48,384 bases of DNA, from assembly GCF_029869215.1 (NCBI RefSeq), contig NZ_JARWPM010000246.1:1-48384 (forward strand), given 5' to 3'. Position 1 is the stretch's first letter; every line of letters begins with the position of its first letter. Positions 7,892 through 18,122 of this stretch are shown one piece after another. Below the pieces are notes generated by a model. The model saw only the letters and a program-made list of their open reading frames with translations, ran no database searches and was not told where the DNA came from. Source of the DNA: Nocardia carnea (GTDB lineage: Bacteria; Actinomycetota; Actinomycetes; Mycobacteriales; Mycobacteriaceae). A program made the position numbers and the translations under genes.

Positions 7892-8101
7892 CACCGTGGC
7901 GGATCGCGAGCTGCCGGGCCGGCGTGGGTCGCGCTGTCGGTACTCGGCTGGATCACCCAGCGCCACCTGTTCGCCGACAAGCTCGGGATTCAGCACCTCG
8001 TGGTCGACCGCGGTGAAGAGCAGCGAGGCGCGGGCTCGACCGCTGATCGACCGGGCGTCGCGGGGCGTCGTGGCCGGCACGCTGGGAATCGGCCCGCAGC
8101 G

Positions 8102-8929
8102 TCAGCGGTGCCGGACGGCGTCCGTGCGTTTCCGGTAGACCGCGTGCCCGACCTGCAGGTAGGACAGCCGGTCGGCCGCGCGGGTACTGAATCGCCGGAC
8201 GACGTCGTAGACGCGGGCGTCCTTGCCGATGACGACCCGGCCCCGGCCTTTCATGGTCGCATCGACGATGCGGCGGGCGACCGTCTCCGGTTTCCCGGAG
8301 AAGGCCTTGGCGACGTTCTCGGGCGCGCCCATCTGCTGCGAGACCTTGCGTACCAGGTCGGTCCAGACGGATCCCGGCAGCACCGTGGTCACCGTGACGT
8401 TCGAGCGGCCGCGCAGATCCTGTGCCAAACCGTAGCTGTACAGCGCGAGAGCGGCTTTCGACGCCCCGTACACGGCCGAACCGGGCACCGGGACGATCGC
8501 CGACAGGCTCGAGGTGTTCAGGACGACACCCGCGGGCCGCTGCAGCAGATGCGGGAGGAACGCCCGCGTCATCCATACCGCGCCGAAGAAATTCACCTGC
8601 ATCAGGGTTTCGATCCGGGTGTCCCCGAGGTCGGCGATGGTCTGCAACTCCTGGGCGATACCCGCGATATTGAACAAGCCGTCCACCCGGCCGTGGGCGG
8701 CGAGCACGGTGGCGGGGAAGGTGGCCACGGCGTCGCGGTCGGCGATATCGAGGGTGTGGGCGGTGAACCGGGACGAGTCCGAGACCAATCCGGCGGTGCC
8801 GGCCAGGGCCTGTTCGTCGAGGTCGGCGCCGGCGACGAACGCGCCGCGATCGATCAATTCCTGAGCTACGCAGCGCCCGATTCCGTTGCCGGCTCCGGTG
8901 ACTACGAAGACTTTTTCCGCGACCTGCAT
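8102..8929 (-). CDS. Short-chain dehydrogenase/reductase
   Basis: The 275-aa protein is a classical SDR. The NAD(P) motif is TGAGNGIG near residue 11, the NAG-equivalent motif is NIAG, and the catalytic set is Ser in NTSSLSA and YGASK with the usual Y-x-x-x-K spacing. AGGAGA lies upstream of the ATG. It is divergent from the hydratase operon and sits between the two IclR-type operators, so a hydroxyl or keto substrate on the same catabolic route is likely. The C-terminal basic segment (about 245-275) is longer than in minimal SDRs. The substrate is unknown. Confidence 0.9.
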   Translation of the reverse strand: MQVAEKVFVVTGAGNGIGRCVAQELIDRGAFVAGADLDEQALAGTAGLVSDSSRFTAHTLDIADRDAVATFPATVLAAHGRVDGLFNIAGIAQELQTIADLGDTRIETLMQVNFFGAVWMTRAFLPHLLQRPAGVVLNTSSLSAIVPVPGSAVYGASKAALALYSYGLAQDLRGRSNVTVTTVLPGSVWTDLVRKVSQQMGAPENVAKAFSGKPETVARRIVDATMKGRGRVVIGKDARVYDVVRRFSTRAADRLSYLQVGHAVYRKRTDAVRHR

Positions 8930-9064
8930 ACCCGATCTCCTGTTCGAACTGCCGTACAGGGCGCTCAACGTATCAGGTGCTGTATCGGATATTCGCCGTC
9001 GCGAGTGCGCTGCCGCATGGTCCGGAGCCGCCGGTCGTCGCGCGGTCGCAACTCCTTACCGGGT

Positions 9065-9098
9065 GGTCCAGTCAGTGGACCAATTCGCTGTTCAGCTG
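9065..9098. promoter_or_regulatory. Probable IclR operator, copy B
   Basis: The site starts with a perfect inverted repeat, GGTCCA-GTCAG-TGGACC, followed by the same trailing CTGTTCAGCTG element as copy A. It lies in the 223-base gap between the divergent SDR and hydratase genes, about 55 bases upstream of the hydratase start, and could control both. Confidence 0.65.
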
Positions 9099-9152
9099 GG
9101 GGAAAGCGGTGTGCACTGGTAGCACCCAACGATGAGGAGAACGGAGGTAGTG

Positions 9153-9995
9153 GTGGCAACCACTGTCGAGGGCACCAGCACGTCCGGTGTCGACGAGTCG
9201 ATCGTCGCCCGGGCCGCGCAGCGCCTGATCACCGCGGCCGAGACCCGGATAACCTGTGCACCGCTGCGGGACGGGCTGATCGGTCCCGACGATGTCGCCA
9301 CGGCCTACCGGATCCAGGAGCGGTTCAACGCCGCCCGGCTCACCCCGGGTGTCACCGTGGTCGGCCGCAAGATCGGTGCCACCTCGCAGGCCGTCCAGCA
9401 GCAGCTGGGCGTCGACCAGCCCGATTTCGGGGTGCTGTTCTCCGATATGGCCTATGCCGACGGCGATGTGATCCCGATCGACCGCCTGCTGCAGCCCAAG
9501 GCCGAGGCCGAGGTCGCGTTCCTGCTGGGTGCGGACCTCGCCGAGGGCCCGCTCGATATCGCCCAGTGCCGGGCGGCCGTCGCCGAGGCCATGGCCGCCC
9601 TCGAGATCGTGGACAGCCGGATCACCGACTGGAACATCTCCTTCGCCGATACCGTCGCCGACAATGCCTCGAGCGGCCTGTACGTGCTCGGCGGTGAACG
9701 CCGCACCCTCGACGATTTCGAGCCCGTCGAAGTCACCATGAGCATGAGCATCGACGGCGAAGAGGTCTCCACCGGTAACGGCGCCGCCTGCCTCGGCGAC
9801 CCGCTCAACGCCCTGTCCTGGCTCGCGCAGCAGGCCCGCACCTTCGGTGAACCGTTGCGCGCCGGCCAGGTGATCCTCTCCGGTGCGCTCGGCCCGATGC
9901 GGCCGCTGCACCCCGGTGCCACCGTCACCGCCGCCATCTCCGGCCTCGGGACGGTGTCGGCTTCCTTCACCACCGCTTCGGAGGTCTCCCAGTGA
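9153..9995 (+). CDS. 2-hydroxypenta-2,4-dienoate hydratase (MhpD/HsaE type)
   Basis: The 280-aa product belongs to the FAH-related hydratase family. It adds water to 2-hydroxy-2,4-dienoates to give 4-hydroxy-2-oxo acids in meta-cleavage pathways. Family marks are [16 protein letters not shown] near residue 70, a conserved acidic site [12 protein letters not shown], and [20 protein letters not shown] lies five bases before the GTG at 9153; an upstream ATG at 9132 lacks a ribosome site. It is the first gene of a three-gene operon and overlaps the next by four bases. It resembles HsaE of cholesterol degradation, but the lack of hsaA-D nearby leaves the upper pathway open. Confidence 0.9.
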   Translation: MATTVEGTSTSGVDESIVARAAQRLITAAETRITCAPLRDGLIGPDDVATAYRIQERFNAARLTPGVTVVGRKIGATSQAVQQQLGVDQPDFGVLFSDMAYADGDVIPIDRLLQPKAEAEVAFLLGADLAEGPLDIAQCRAAVAEAMAALEIVDSRITDWNISFADTVADNASSGLYVLGGERRTLDDFEPVEVTMSMSIDGEEVSTGNGAACLGDPLNALSWLAQQARTFGEPLRAGQVILSGALGPMRPLHPGATVTAAISGLGTVSASFTTASEVSQ

Positions 9996-10954
9996 GTGAC
10001 AACAGCAAACGCACCAAGGTCGCGATCATCGGGTCGGGCAATATCGGCACCGATCTGATGATCAAGGTCATGCGGCATTCCCGGTTCCTGGAAATGGGCG
10101 CGATGGTCGGTATCGACCCCGCGTCCGACGGGCTGGCCCGCGCCGCCCGGCTGAAGGTCCCGACCACCCATGAGGGGGTGGACGGCCTGATCGCGCTGCC
10201 GAATTTCGACGAGATCGAGATCGTCTTCGACGCCACCTCTGCCAAGGCGCACGAACAGAACCACGCGAAGCTCGCGCCGCTGGGCAAACGCCTGATCGAC
10301 CTGACGCCCGCCGCGATCGGCCCCTTCGTGGTGCCGCCGGTGAACCTCGAGGAACACCTCGAGGCGCAGAACGTGAACATGGTGACCTGCGGTGGCCAGG
10401 CGACCATCCCGATCGTGTCCGCGGTGTCGCGGGTCGTACCGGTGCCCTACGCCGAGATCGTGGCGTCCATCGCCTCGAAATCCGCCGGGCCCGGCACCCG
10501 CGCCAATATCGACGAATTCACCGAGACCACCGCGCACGCCATCGAAACCGTGGGTGGCGCCGAACGCGGTAAGGCGGTGATCATCCTGAATCCGGCGGAA
10601 CCGCCGCTGATCATGCGCGATACCGTCTTCTGCCTGGTGAACGCGCCCGACGAGGAGTCGCACGATCAGATCAAGGCGTCGGTCGTGAAAATGGTCGACG
10701 ATGTCGCGGCCTATGTGCCGGGCTACCGGCTCAAGCAGGAAGTGCAGATCGACCCGATCCCGCAGGACCAGCCGGTGCACACCCTGCTGGCGAAGGACAA
10801 CGCCCTGTTCCCGACCCATCGGGTCTCGGTATTCCTGGAGGTGGAGGGCGCGGCCCACTACCTGCCCGCCTACGCCGGCAACCTCGACATCATGACCTCC
10901 GCCGGGTTGCAGGTCGCCGAGCGGATCGCACAGAACAGCCAGCAGGCCGCATGA
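9992..10954 (+). CDS. Acetaldehyde/propionaldehyde dehydrogenase, acylating (MhpF/HsaG type)
   Basis: The 320-aa enzyme converts the aldehyde released by the partner aldolase to acyl-CoA with NAD and CoA. The nucleotide motif is GSGNIG at 14-19, and the catalytic cysteine is C133 in [12 protein letters not shown]. Length matches the family. The GTG start overlaps the hydratase stop (GTGA), a sign of translational coupling. Its stop codon lies inside the first copy of the 63-bp hairpin repeat. The partner aldolase follows about 150 bases later; the two normally form a channelled complex. Confidence 0.93.
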   Translation: MSDNSKRTKVAIIGSGNIGTDLMIKVMRHSRFLEMGAMVGIDPASDGLARAARLKVPTTHEGVDGLIALPNFDEIEIVFDATSAKAHEQNHAKLAPLGKRLIDLTPAAIGPFVVPPVNLEEHLEAQNVNMVTCGGQATIPIVSAVSRVVPVPYAEIVASIASKSAGPGTRANIDEFTETTAHAIETVGGAERGKAVIILNPAEPPLIMRDTVFCLVNAPDEESHDQIKASVVKMVDDVAAYVPGYRLKQEVQIDPIPQDQPVHTLLAKDNALFPTHRVSVFLEVEGAAHYLPAYAGNLDIMTSAGLQVAERIAQNSQQAA

Positions 10955-11086
10955 GCGAGTCAGGCCCGGAGGCGGTAGCGCAGCGTAACCACGCAGGGCC
11001 CTCGCTCATGCGTAATCGGCAGAGCATGAGCGAGTCAGGCCCGGAGGCGGTAGCGCAGCGTAACCACGCAGGGCCCTCGCTCATGC
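10949..11086. repeat. Two identical 63-bp hairpin elements, 12 bases apart
   Basis: Copies at 10949-11011 and 11024-11086 are identical over 63 bases. Each can fold: GCATGAGCGAG at the left pairs with CTCGCTCATGC at the right, extended by GGCCC/GGGCC across a three-base bulge. The first copy contains the stop codon of the dehydrogenase gene, and the second ends just before the ribosome site of the aldolase. They look like a REP- or MITE-like intergenic element and could alter expression between the two genes. Confidence 0.9.
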
Positions 11087-11108
11087 CAATAGACAAGGAG
11101 GGTGCACG

Positions 11109-12155
11109 ATGAGCGCCACAGAATCGGTGACCTCGGTTTTCGTGCAGGACGTGACCCTGCGCGACGGGATGCATGCCATCCGGCACCGCATCACCCCGGA
11201 GAACGTGGGCAAGATCGTGGCCGCGCTCGACGCCGCCGGTGTCGACGCGATCGAGGTCGCGCACGGTGACGGTCTCGCCGGTGGATCGGTCAACTACGGT
11301 CCCGGCTCGCACAGCGACTGGACCTGGCTCGAGGCCGCGGCCGCGAATATCGAGAATGCCCGGCTGACCAGCCTGTTGCTGCCCGGTGTCGGTACAGCCG
11401 AGGATCTGCGGCGGGCCTGGGGCCTGGGTGTGCGGTCGGTGCGCGTCGCTACCCATTGCACCGAGGCCGATGTCGCCGCTCAGCACATCGCGACCGCCCG
11501 CGAGATCGGGATGGACGTTTCGGGCTTCCTGATGATGAGCCATATGGCCGAACCCGCCGAACTCGCCCAGCAGGCGAAACTCATGGAAAGCTACGGCGCG
11601 CACTGTGTGTACGTCACCGATTCCGGTGGCCGGCTCACCATGAACGGCGTGCGCGACCGGATCCTGGCCTACCGTGACGTGCTCGATCCGGACACCGAAC
11701 TCGGTATCCACGCGCACGAGAATCTTTCGCTGTCCGTGGCGAATTCGGTGGTGGCCGTCGAGAACGGCGTCACCCGGGTCGATGCCTCCCTCGCCGGACA
11801 CGGTGCGGGCGCGGGCAATACACCGATCGAGGCGTTCGTCGCCGTCGCCGATGTGCTCGGCTGGAAGCACGGCTGTGATGTCTTCGCCCTGCAGGACGCC
11901 GCCGACGATCTGGTCCGGCCGCTGCAGGATCGCCCGGTGCGGGTGGACCGCGAAACCCTCACCCTCGGCTACGCCGGTGTCTACTCCAGCTTCCTGCGGC
12001 ATGCGGAAGCGGCGAGCGAACGCTACGGAATTGATGTCCGCACCCTGCTCATGGAGGCGGGCCGGCGCCGGCTGGTGGGCGGTCAGGAGGACATGATCGT
12101 CGATATCGCGTTGACGATGGTGGCCGAACGGGAAGCCGAACAGCAGCCGGCCTGA
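11109..12155 (+). CDS. 4-hydroxy-2-oxovalerate aldolase (DmpG/MhpE/HsaF type)
   Basis: The 348-aa class II aldolase cleaves 4-hydroxy-2-oxo acids to pyruvate and an aldehyde. Visible residues are the catalytic Arg-Asp pair in DVTLRDGMH (R18, D19) with H21, metal ligands in HAHEN (H201, H203), and D171 in VTDSGG. AGGAGG precedes the ATG. It is the third gene of the lower meta-cleavage operon and should pair with the acylating dehydrogenase. A decayed copy of codons 69-157 lies at 20242-20509. A strong hairpin follows the stop. Confidence 0.95.
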   Translation: MSATESVTSVFVQDVTLRDGMHAIRHRITPENVGKIVAALDAAGVDAIEVAHGDGLAGGSVNYGPGSHSDWTWLEAAAANIENARLTSLLLPGVGTAEDLRRAWGLGVRSVRVATHCTEADVAAQHIATAREIGMDVSGFLMMSHMAEPAELAQQAKLMESYGAHCVYVTDSGGRLTMNGVRDRILAYRDVLDPDTELGIHAHENLSLSVANSVVAVENGVTRVDASLAGHGAGAGNTPIEAFVAVADVLGWKHGCDVFALQDAADDLVRPLQDRPVRVDRETLTLGYAGVYSSFLRHAEAASERYGIDVRTLLMEAGRRRLVGGQEDMIVDIALTMVAEREAEQQPA

Positions 12156-12169
12156 CCGGATTCGCGAGG

Positions 12170-12215
12170 ACGCTCCCGGATCGAGTGGGCAGGTACCCAT
12201 TCGATCCGGGAGCGT
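12170..12215 (+). terminator. Hairpin terminator of the hydratase-aldolase operon
   Basis: A 20-base stem beginning ACGCTCCCGGATCGA pairs at 19 of 20 positions around a six-base loop, 14 bases after the aldolase stop. It has no U-run, as is common in actinobacteria. A related half is found next to the aldolase fragment at 20510-20545. Confidence 0.75.
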
Positions 12216-12263
12216 TCGGGCTCGGCGGGTTTTATACTTGGGGATTCGGCATGGTCCAGCCCG

Positions 12264-14954
12264 TCATCTCCGCAAAGAGTCGAGTTGACGCTGGAGGCGT
12301 TCGGCGTCCTGTTGCGCTGTCTGCTGACGCAGGCGGATTCCGTCCACCACCTCCCCGGGGGCCTTGGCCAGAAAACCTTCGTTGCCGAGTTTCTTTGCCG
12401 CTGTGTCGAGTTCCTTCTGTGCGGCGGCGAGGGCTTTCTGCAACCGTCTGCGTTCGGCGTCCACATCGATCGCTTGCGAGAGGTCGAGGCGGATCCGCGC
12501 GTCCCCGATGGGCAGTGTGGCGGTGGCGGTGAAACCCTCCGCCGGGGTTTCGAGCCGGAGCAGTTGCCGGATGGCCGTTTCATGTGGCTGCAATACGGGG
12601 GTGAGTTCGAGTTCGGAAGGCACTCGCTGGGTGGTGCGTACGCCTTGTTCGGACCGGAACCGCCGGACCTCGGTAACGAGCTGCTGCAATTCGACGATTT
12701 CGCTCTCGGCAGCGGTGTCGCGGTACCCGCTGTCTATCGGCCAAGAGGCGATAACAACCGATTCGCCTTTGGTGAGTGTGGTCCAGAGCTTCTCGGTGAC
12801 GAACGGGACGATCGGATGCAGCAGTCGCAGCAGGTTGTCCAGCACGTGTCCGAGGACTCGGCGGGCCGAATCTGCTGCCGGGCCGCCGGATGCGTACGTG
12901 GCTTTGGATAATTCGAGGTACCAGTCGAACACTTCGTCCCAGGCGAAGTGATACAGCAGCTCTGAAAGCTTCGAGAACTGGTAGTCCTCGTAGAGCCGGT
13001 CGGCCTCGGCGATCACAGTGTTGAGCCGGGACAGTATCCACCTGTCCACCGCCGTCTGCTCGGAGTAGTCGGGGAGCTCTCCGTGGGTGGTGGCGCCGTT
13101 GAGGAGGGCGAAGCGCGTCGCGTTCCAGATCTTGGTGGTGAAATTGCGGGCGCCTTCCACCGACTCCTCGGCAATCGGGGCGTCGGTGCCGGGGTTGGCC
13201 GCGCGGGCGAGGGCGAAGCGCAGCGCGTCGGTGCCGTAGCTGTCCATCCAGGTGATGGGGTCGACGACGTTGCCAAAGCTCTTGCTCATCTTCTTGCCGA
13301 ACTTGTCGCGGACCATGCCGTGCAGCGCAATAGTCGCGAACGGCGGTTGCCCGGTGGCGTAGATACCGAACATCATCATGCGGGCGATCCAGAAGAACAG
13401 GAGGTCGTAGCCGGTGAACAGGACTGTGTTCGGGTAGAACTTGGCCAGGCTTTCGGTCTGTTCGGGCCAGCCCATGGTGGAGAACGGCCACAGCGCCGAA
13501 GAGAACCAAGTGTCCAGGACATCGGGATCTTGGGTCCAGCCTTCGGGAGCGGTTTCGCCTGGACCGATGCAGGTCATCTGGCCCTCGGGGCCATACCAGA
13601 TGGGGATGCGATGGCCCCACCACAGTTGGCGCGATATGTTCCAGTCCCGCAGATTGTCGACCCAATCGAAGTATCGGCCGGCCAGCTCGGGTGGGTGGAT
13701 GGCGACACGGCTTTCGCGGACTGCATCGCCGGCTGCCTTCGCCAGGGGCGCGACATTGACCCACCACTGCATCGACAACCGCGGTTCGATGACGGTGCCG
13801 CAGCGTGAACAGTGCCCGACGGCGTGCACGTAGGGACGTTTTTCGGCGGTGATACGGCCTTCGGCGCGCAAGGCTGCGACAACCGCGCTGCGCGCCTCGA
13901 GGCGGTCCAGGCTCTGGAATGGGCCGTGGGCGGTGATGATGGCCCGCTCGTCCATCACCGTGATGGACGGCAGACTGTGGCGTTGCCCGATCTCGAAATC
14001 GTTCGGGTCGTGGGCGGGAGTAACTTTCACCGCGCCGGTACCGAACTCAGGATCGACATGTTCGTCGGCGACGACTCGGATGCGGCGGCCGGTCAGTGGA
14101 AGTTCGATCTCGCGGCCGACCAGGCGGCGGTAGCGCTCATCGTCGGGATGCACCGCCACAGCGGTATCACCGAGCATGGTCTCGGCGCGAGTGGTGGCGA
14201 CCACAATCGAATCCGCGTCGTTGCCGTAGCGGATCGAAACCAGCTCGCCCTCGCGCTCCTTGTGGTCGACTTCGATATCAGAGATGGCCGTTGTGCAGCG
14301 TGGGCACCAATTGATGATGCGTTCGGCGCGGTAGATCAGGTCATCGTCGTAGAGACGTTTGAAGATCGTCTGCACGGCATGGGACAGGCCCTCGTCCATG
14401 GTGAACCGTTCCCGGCTCCAGTCGACGCCGTCGCCGAGTCGGCGCATCTGCCTGGAGATTGCGCCACCCGACTCGTTCTTCCACTGCCATACTCGCTGTT
14501 CGAACGCTTCTCGGCCGAGATCGTGGCGGGACTTGCCCTCCTTGGCGAGCTCTCGCTCGACCACGTTCTGGGTGGCGATTCCGGCATGATCAAGTCCTGG
14601 CTGCCACAGCACCTCGAAGCCCTGCATCCGTTTGCGGCGGGTGAGCGCGTCGATCTGGGTGTGCTCGTACGCGTGGCCCATATGCAGGCGGCCGGTGACA
14701 TTCGGAGGGGGGATGACGATGGAGTAGGCGGGCTTGGGGCTGGTTTCGGCGGCGGCGAAGTAACCGTTGTCTACCCACCGTACGTACAGCTCGCCCTCTA
14801 GCTCTACCGGTACGAAGGTCGTCGGCAGGATTGTCGGGTCCATGCTGCTACGGGGATTGTTATCGGTCACGCCGCCCAGCATATTGGCTGGCCGGCCTAG
14901 GTGTCCCGGCCCCTCCGGGTCCGGCGATCCGGCGTGGTCGTGGTCACGGGACAT
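12264..14954 (-). CDS. valS: Valyl-tRNA synthetase, last gene of the accessory operon
   Basis: The 896-aa class I synthetase appears complete: HMGH at 91-94, a CP1 editing domain with [10 protein letters not shown] at 254-263, KMSKS at 555-559, the anticodon-binding region, and a C-terminal coiled coil (about 830-890) typical of ValRS. The ATG at 14954 overlaps the glycosyltransferase stop by 11 bases; a GTG at 14870 is an alternative start nearer the usual length. Housekeeping valS usually neighbours folC in actinobacteria, which is absent here. I infer a second valS, carried either as a resistance copy or as a supplier of valyl-tRNA for the operon's product. Confidence 0.93.
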   Translation of the reverse strand: MSRDHDHAGSPDPEGPGHLGRPANMLGGVTDNNPRSSMDPTILPTTFVPVELEGELYVRWVDNGYFAAAETSPKPAYSIVIPPPNVTGRLHMGHAYEHTQIDALTRRKRMQGFEVLWQPGLDHAGIATQNVVERELAKEGKSRHDLGREAFEQRVWQWKNESGGAISRQMRRLGDGVDWSRERFTMDEGLSHAVQTIFKRLYDDDLIYRAERIINWCPRCTTAISDIEVDHKEREGELVSIRYGNDADSIVVATTRAETMLGDTAVAVHPDDERYRRLVGREIELPLTGRRIRVVADEHVDPEFGTGAVKVTPAHDPNDFEIGQRHSLPSITVMDERAIITAHGPFQSLDRLEARSAVVAALRAEGRITAEKRPYVHAVGHCSRCGTVIEPRLSMQWWVNVAPLAKAAGDAVRESRVAIHPPELAGRYFDWVDNLRDWNISRQLWWGHRIPIWYGPEGQMTCIGPGETAPEGWTQDPDVLDTWFSSALWPFSTMGWPEQTESLAKFYPNTVLFTGYDLLFFWIARMMMFGIYATGQPPFATIALHGMVRDKFGKKMSKSFGNVVDPITWMDSYGTDALRFALARAANPGTDAPIAEESVEGARNFTTKIWNATRFALLNGATTHGELPDYSEQTAVDRWILSRLNTVIAEADRLYEDYQFSKLSELLYHFAWDEVFDWYLELSKATYASGGPAADSARRVLGHVLDNLLRLLHPIVPFVTEKLWTTLTKGESVVIASWPIDSGYRDTAAESEIVELQQLVTEVRRFRSEQGVRTTQRVPSELELTPVLQPHETAIRQLLRLETPAEGFTATATLPIGDARIRLDLSQAIDVDAERRRLQKALAAAQKELDTAAKKLGNEGFLAKAPGEVVDGIRLRQQTAQQDAERLQRQLDSLRR

Positions 14955-15867
14955 CGAGTGCGTCCCATCGGCACGACCAGGTCCCGCCTCGTTGCCGCGC
15001 GAGGGTGACCGCGCGGCCCAGGTTGTCGGCGGCCATATGGAGCAGATCGGTCAACCGGTCGGGTTTGCTCGCGCAGACCAGGCTGGTCAGCTCGGTGGAA
15101 CTGCCGGGGCCGAGGTGGCTGCGGAAGTAGTCGAGGTTCTTCTCGACGACGAGGTGGGTCATGGCCGGCTCGCTGACATTCGTGCTGGATAGGCGTGGGA
15201 AGTCGCGATGCATGCGGTACTCGTGGAACGGGCCAGAGACGCAGGCGATGTCGTTGACCGTGCCTCGCCGGTGCCGGGCAGCGAGCAAGTCGATGGCGAA
15301 GGTCCAGTCCTGCCACTTGCGTATCCGCCGGTCATATCCACCGGCCGCGAGCGCGTCGGTGCGACGGTAGACGATCGACATCGGCGCATGGTGTTTACGG
15401 ACCAGCAGTGGCTCGCTAACGGGGTACGCGGAGATCGTGAGTCCATCGAACGCGCCGAACATCCGCGAGAACGTGTGGGCGAACGCTACCTCGGGATTCG
15501 ACTGGAGGAGGCGTATGGCCTGCTCAGGGTAGGGTCCGCCCCGCAACAAATCGGAGTCGGTCGCCAAGCGGTCGTCGCAATCGAGGGGCAGGACGAAATC
15601 GAAGCGGGCCGCTTCCAGGCCCGCGTTCCGGGCCGTTTGTGCGCCCTGGTTCTCCGACAGCCGGAGCGCGTGAACGTGTGGGTTTGCAGCAGCGAAAGAG
15701 ATCGCCGAGCGGGTATCGGGGTCGTCGCTGCCGTCGTCGACGACGATCACTTCAAACGGGATGGAGAAGGCTTGTTGCAGGACCGAATCGACTGCCTCCG
15801 CAACGAGGCCACCGCTGTTGTGGCATGGGATGAGAATGCTGAGCCCGGCTGTGGTGGTCGTGGCCAT
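14944..15867 (-). CDS. Family 2 glycosyltransferase (GT-A fold)
   Basis: The 307-aa protein opens with the GT2 pattern [11 protein letters not shown], then VVDDGSDD at 42-49 and the metal/nucleotide-sugar motif DCDD at 96-99. The C-terminal half is less conserved, with an [21 protein letters not shown] acceptor-loop type segment near 175-195. No membrane helix is seen, so the acceptor is probably a soluble small molecule or protein. The start shares one base with the methyltransferase stop (TGATG), so the two are translationally coupled. Donor and acceptor are unknown. Confidence 0.9.
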   Translation of the reverse strand: MATTTTAGLSILIPCHNSGGLVAEAVDSVLQQAFSIPFEVIVVDDGSDDPDTRSAISFAAANPHVHALRLSENQGAQTARNAGLEAARFDFVLPLDCDDRLATDSDLLRGGPYPEQAIRLLQSNPEVAFAHTFSRMFGAFDGLTISAYPVSEPLLVRKHHAPMSIVYRRTDALAAGGYDRRIRKWQDWTFAIDLLAARHRRGTVNDIACVSGPFHEYRMHRDFPRLSSTNVSEPAMTHLVVEKNLDYFRSHLGPGSSTELTSLVCASKPDRLTDLLHMAADNLGRAVTLARQRGGTWSCRWDALDVP

Positions 15868-16553
15868 CAGTTCACCGCGAATCCGGGATTGAGGTGCGCG
15901 CAGACCGTGATGCGGTTGGCTTCGAAGTAGTTGCCGGGCGAGTCGGTGTTGCGCTCGGTGTGCGGTGCGAGCTGCAGTCGCACGTGCCAGCCGGTGTAGA
16001 GATGCTCGATGGTTTCCCGGAAACTCGCGGTGCTGTACGCAGCTTCGTCTTCGATCAGCACCCGGCGACCACGCCGGTCCGTGCGACGGATATCGGTGAA
16101 CACCTCCAGGAAATGCGCGGCCCCGGCCGGGGCCTCATCGATGCAGCCCCCTAGAACTCGCCGCACCTGGTCCCGGCGAAGATAGTGCAGAACATCTTTG
16201 GCGACGACGACACCGAATTGCTCGGCGGGGGCGTAATCCTCTACCCGCCGCTCGACGATGCGGATGCGCTCGGTCCAGTCAGCGTGGCCGGCGAGGCGTC
16301 TCTGGAGGTACCGGGCGGGAACTTGGTCGATGGCCACAACTCGGAACCCAGCGTGCGCCAGGGCGAGGCTGTAGGTGCCCATCCCGTAACCAAGATCCAA
16401 GGCGGTCGCAGGCACGTGGTGGTGTAGGGAGTTCAGGAAGCGGGCGAATCGATCCGACACCGGTGCGCACAGACGTTCGGCGGTCTGGCTACCCGTCGCG
16501 ACAGCGTCGAGGTAGAAGGTGCTGAGTTCACGTTGCGTCCGCAGAATACACAT
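15867..16553 (-). CDS. Class I SAM-dependent methyltransferase
   Basis: The 228-aa protein has the Rossmann methyltransferase motif I, LDLGYGMGT at 52-60, the acidic residue at the end of strand 2 in VVAIDQ (D76), and KDVLHYL as motif IV. TAGGAG lies upstream of the ATG, overlapping the stop region of the preceding oxidoreductase gene. It fits small-molecule O-, N- or C-methylation rather than DNA methylation, as there is no target-recognition domain or DPPY motif. It is coupled to the GT2 gene that follows. The substrate is unknown. Confidence 0.88.
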   Translation of the reverse strand: MCILRTQRELSTFYLDAVATGSQTAERLCAPVSDRFARFLNSLHHHVPATALDLGYGMGTYSLALAHAGFRVVAIDQVPARYLQRRLAGHADWTERIRIVERRVEDYAPAEQFGVVVAKDVLHYLRRDQVRRVLGGCIDEAPAGAAHFLEVFTDIRRTDRRGRRVLIEDEAAYSTASFRETIEHLYTGWHVRLQLAPHTERNTDSPGNYFEANRITVCAHLNPGFAVN

Positions 16554-16563
16554 CGGGCGACTC

Positions 16564-17916
16564 CTAGAATCCATCGATCTCGACGGTCTGACCGGGAATG
16601 CGCAGCGACAACGCCAGCGCTTCGGTAACACGCATCGGCAGCAGATGTTCATGCAAGCGGCTGCGAGTCTCGGTGCCGCGCAGCCAGTTCTGCATCAGCG
16701 CCCGATTGCTGTCACTGTGGAACAACCCTTCATGACGACTACGGGAGACGTACTCGTCCTCTGTGAGCAATGCGGCGTTCGAGCGCGTCAAGATCTCGGC
16801 GGTCGCCCCGATCCGGTCGGCGTCCGGACCACTGGGCACGTCGTAGCACGAGACATGCACCGAATGCAGGGTCGACAGCTGTGCCTCCAGATTCACACTC
16901 GAGGTGCGGCCGTTCTTGTTGTACACCCCTTCTGGGAAAGGCCCCCAGCTACGGATTGAGGGCGTGGTCTGCTCGAAGGAGAGGGTGCCCAAGGTGATCG
17001 TGGCCTCGGAATCGGCATCCAGCAGCCGAAACGTGGACGTGATATCGGTTTCCCCGTACCGCTGTGGTTCCCGCGCGAGCACCGAACACCGGGCGTGACC
17101 ACCCAGTAGCCGGGTCGCGGGCGGCGACACTCGCTTGTGCTGATCCCCGGGATAGGCGCCGAACGAACACACCTGCAACTGCAACGACCTCTCCGGGAAC
17201 AGCAGTTTGTTCAGCGACAGCACCTGAACAGCCAGATCCACGTAGTGGTAGCTGCCGTGCATGAGCATCCCGTACCCGTGCCTGTACGGATGATCGTCTC
17301 GGGTGACGAACTCATGTTCCAGATTCCAGACGCCGCCCGCAGCCCGGAGGTGAAACGAGGTGACCGGTGCCCGCCAGCGCAGTAACCGCTCCCGCAACCC
17401 CGCCACGACGCGGTCGTTGTAGATGCTGTGATACCGGCTCAACGTCATTACCGAATGCCGATTCCTACGCCGCCCTGCCGTGTCGATGAGATCGGTCATC
17501 GTGGCTGTGATCCGGCCTGGATCGAATCGGTCCTCGTTCATCGGCGCCAATACCGGTTTCTCGACCAGCGAATCCACGCCCGCCGCGATGCACTCCCGCA
17601 GATACCGTTCATGCGCACCGACTTCCGTGGCGATATACGCCTTCATCGGCAACCCCGGCAACCGTAGACACCCGAGCGCCGTCCTCGTCGTCTCACTGAT
17701 CTCCGCAGGGTCCCCGCGATCAGGAACGAACACCTTCATTCGCGGCTGCGACGCCACACCGACCAAGCGCTTCTCGATGACCTCGCGTTCGGAATCGAGG
17801 TCGACCAGCGACCACGAATCCAGATGCCCCTCGGTAATAGCCGATTCGATACAGGGCATGTACTTGTTGCGGACGATCTCATCGAACCCGATCACGACGA
17901 GTTGGTGGATGTTCAC
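16564..17916 (-). CDS. Gfo/Idh/MocA-type NAD(P)-dependent oxidoreductase
   Basis: The 450-aa product has an N-terminal dinucleotide-binding region (VVIGFDEI at 7-14, which departs from the usual GxGxxG) and the family marker VEKPV (EKP at 119-121). A probable substrate His lies in HGSYHYVDLAVQ. Members oxidise, reduce or epimerise sugars and cyclitols. A GTG start with CGGAGG upstream gives a normal N-terminus. It is the first gene of a four-gene operon with methyltransferase, GT2 and ValRS. The altered glycine motif and long C-terminus (beyond residue 350) make it a divergent member. Confidence 0.78.
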   Translation of the reverse strand: MNIHQLVVIGFDEIVRNKYMPCIESAITEGHLDSWSLVDLDSEREVIEKRLVGVASQPRMKVFVPDRGDPAEISETTRTALGCLRLPGLPMKAYIATEVGAHERYLRECIAAGVDSLVEKPVLAPMNEDRFDPGRITATMTDLIDTAGRRRNRHSVMTLSRYHSIYNDRVVAGLRERLLRWRAPVTSFHLRAAGGVWNLEHEFVTRDDHPYRHGYGMLMHGSYHYVDLAVQVLSLNKLLFPERSLQLQVCSFGAYPGDQHKRVSPPATRLLGGHARCSVLAREPQRYGETDITSTFRLLDADSEATITLGTLSFEQTTPSIRSWGPFPEGVYNKNGRTSSVNLEAQLSTLHSVHVSCYDVPSGPDADRIGATAEILTRSNAALLTEDEYVSRSRHEGLFHSDSNRALMQNWLRGTETRSRLHEHLLPMRVTEALALSLRIPGQTVEIDGF

Positions 17917-18122
17917 CCGATACCTCCGATCACACTGCTGATGGCAAGCACCCGCAGCCGAGGATGGATCGCAGTCCGTTGTTGACCTCTGACAAGGGAA
18001 GGCCATCGACTCGGCCGCGGGGCCTGAATACAGACTTCCGCGAACCATTTGCCGGTTGAAGCGACGGAACCGCCACGGGCCGAATACGATTGCGCTACAC
18101 CGATACATGAACGGGGTGGGCC
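17917..18122. promoter_or_regulatory. Divergent promoter region of the ValRS operon and XRE regulator
   Basis: This 206-base gap separates the minus-strand oxidoreductase operon from the plus-strand XRE gene and must contain both promoters. No clear inverted repeat was found by eye. Confidence 0.45.

Noticed and set aside
7697..9697. 666-aa plus-strand open frame
   Set aside because: It runs through parts of the IclR, SDR and hydratase genes in the wrong frame; high GC gives long chance frames.
10949..11086. CRISPR-like repeat
   Set aside because: There are only two copies with a 12-base spacer, the copies are self-complementary along their length, and no cas genes are nearby.
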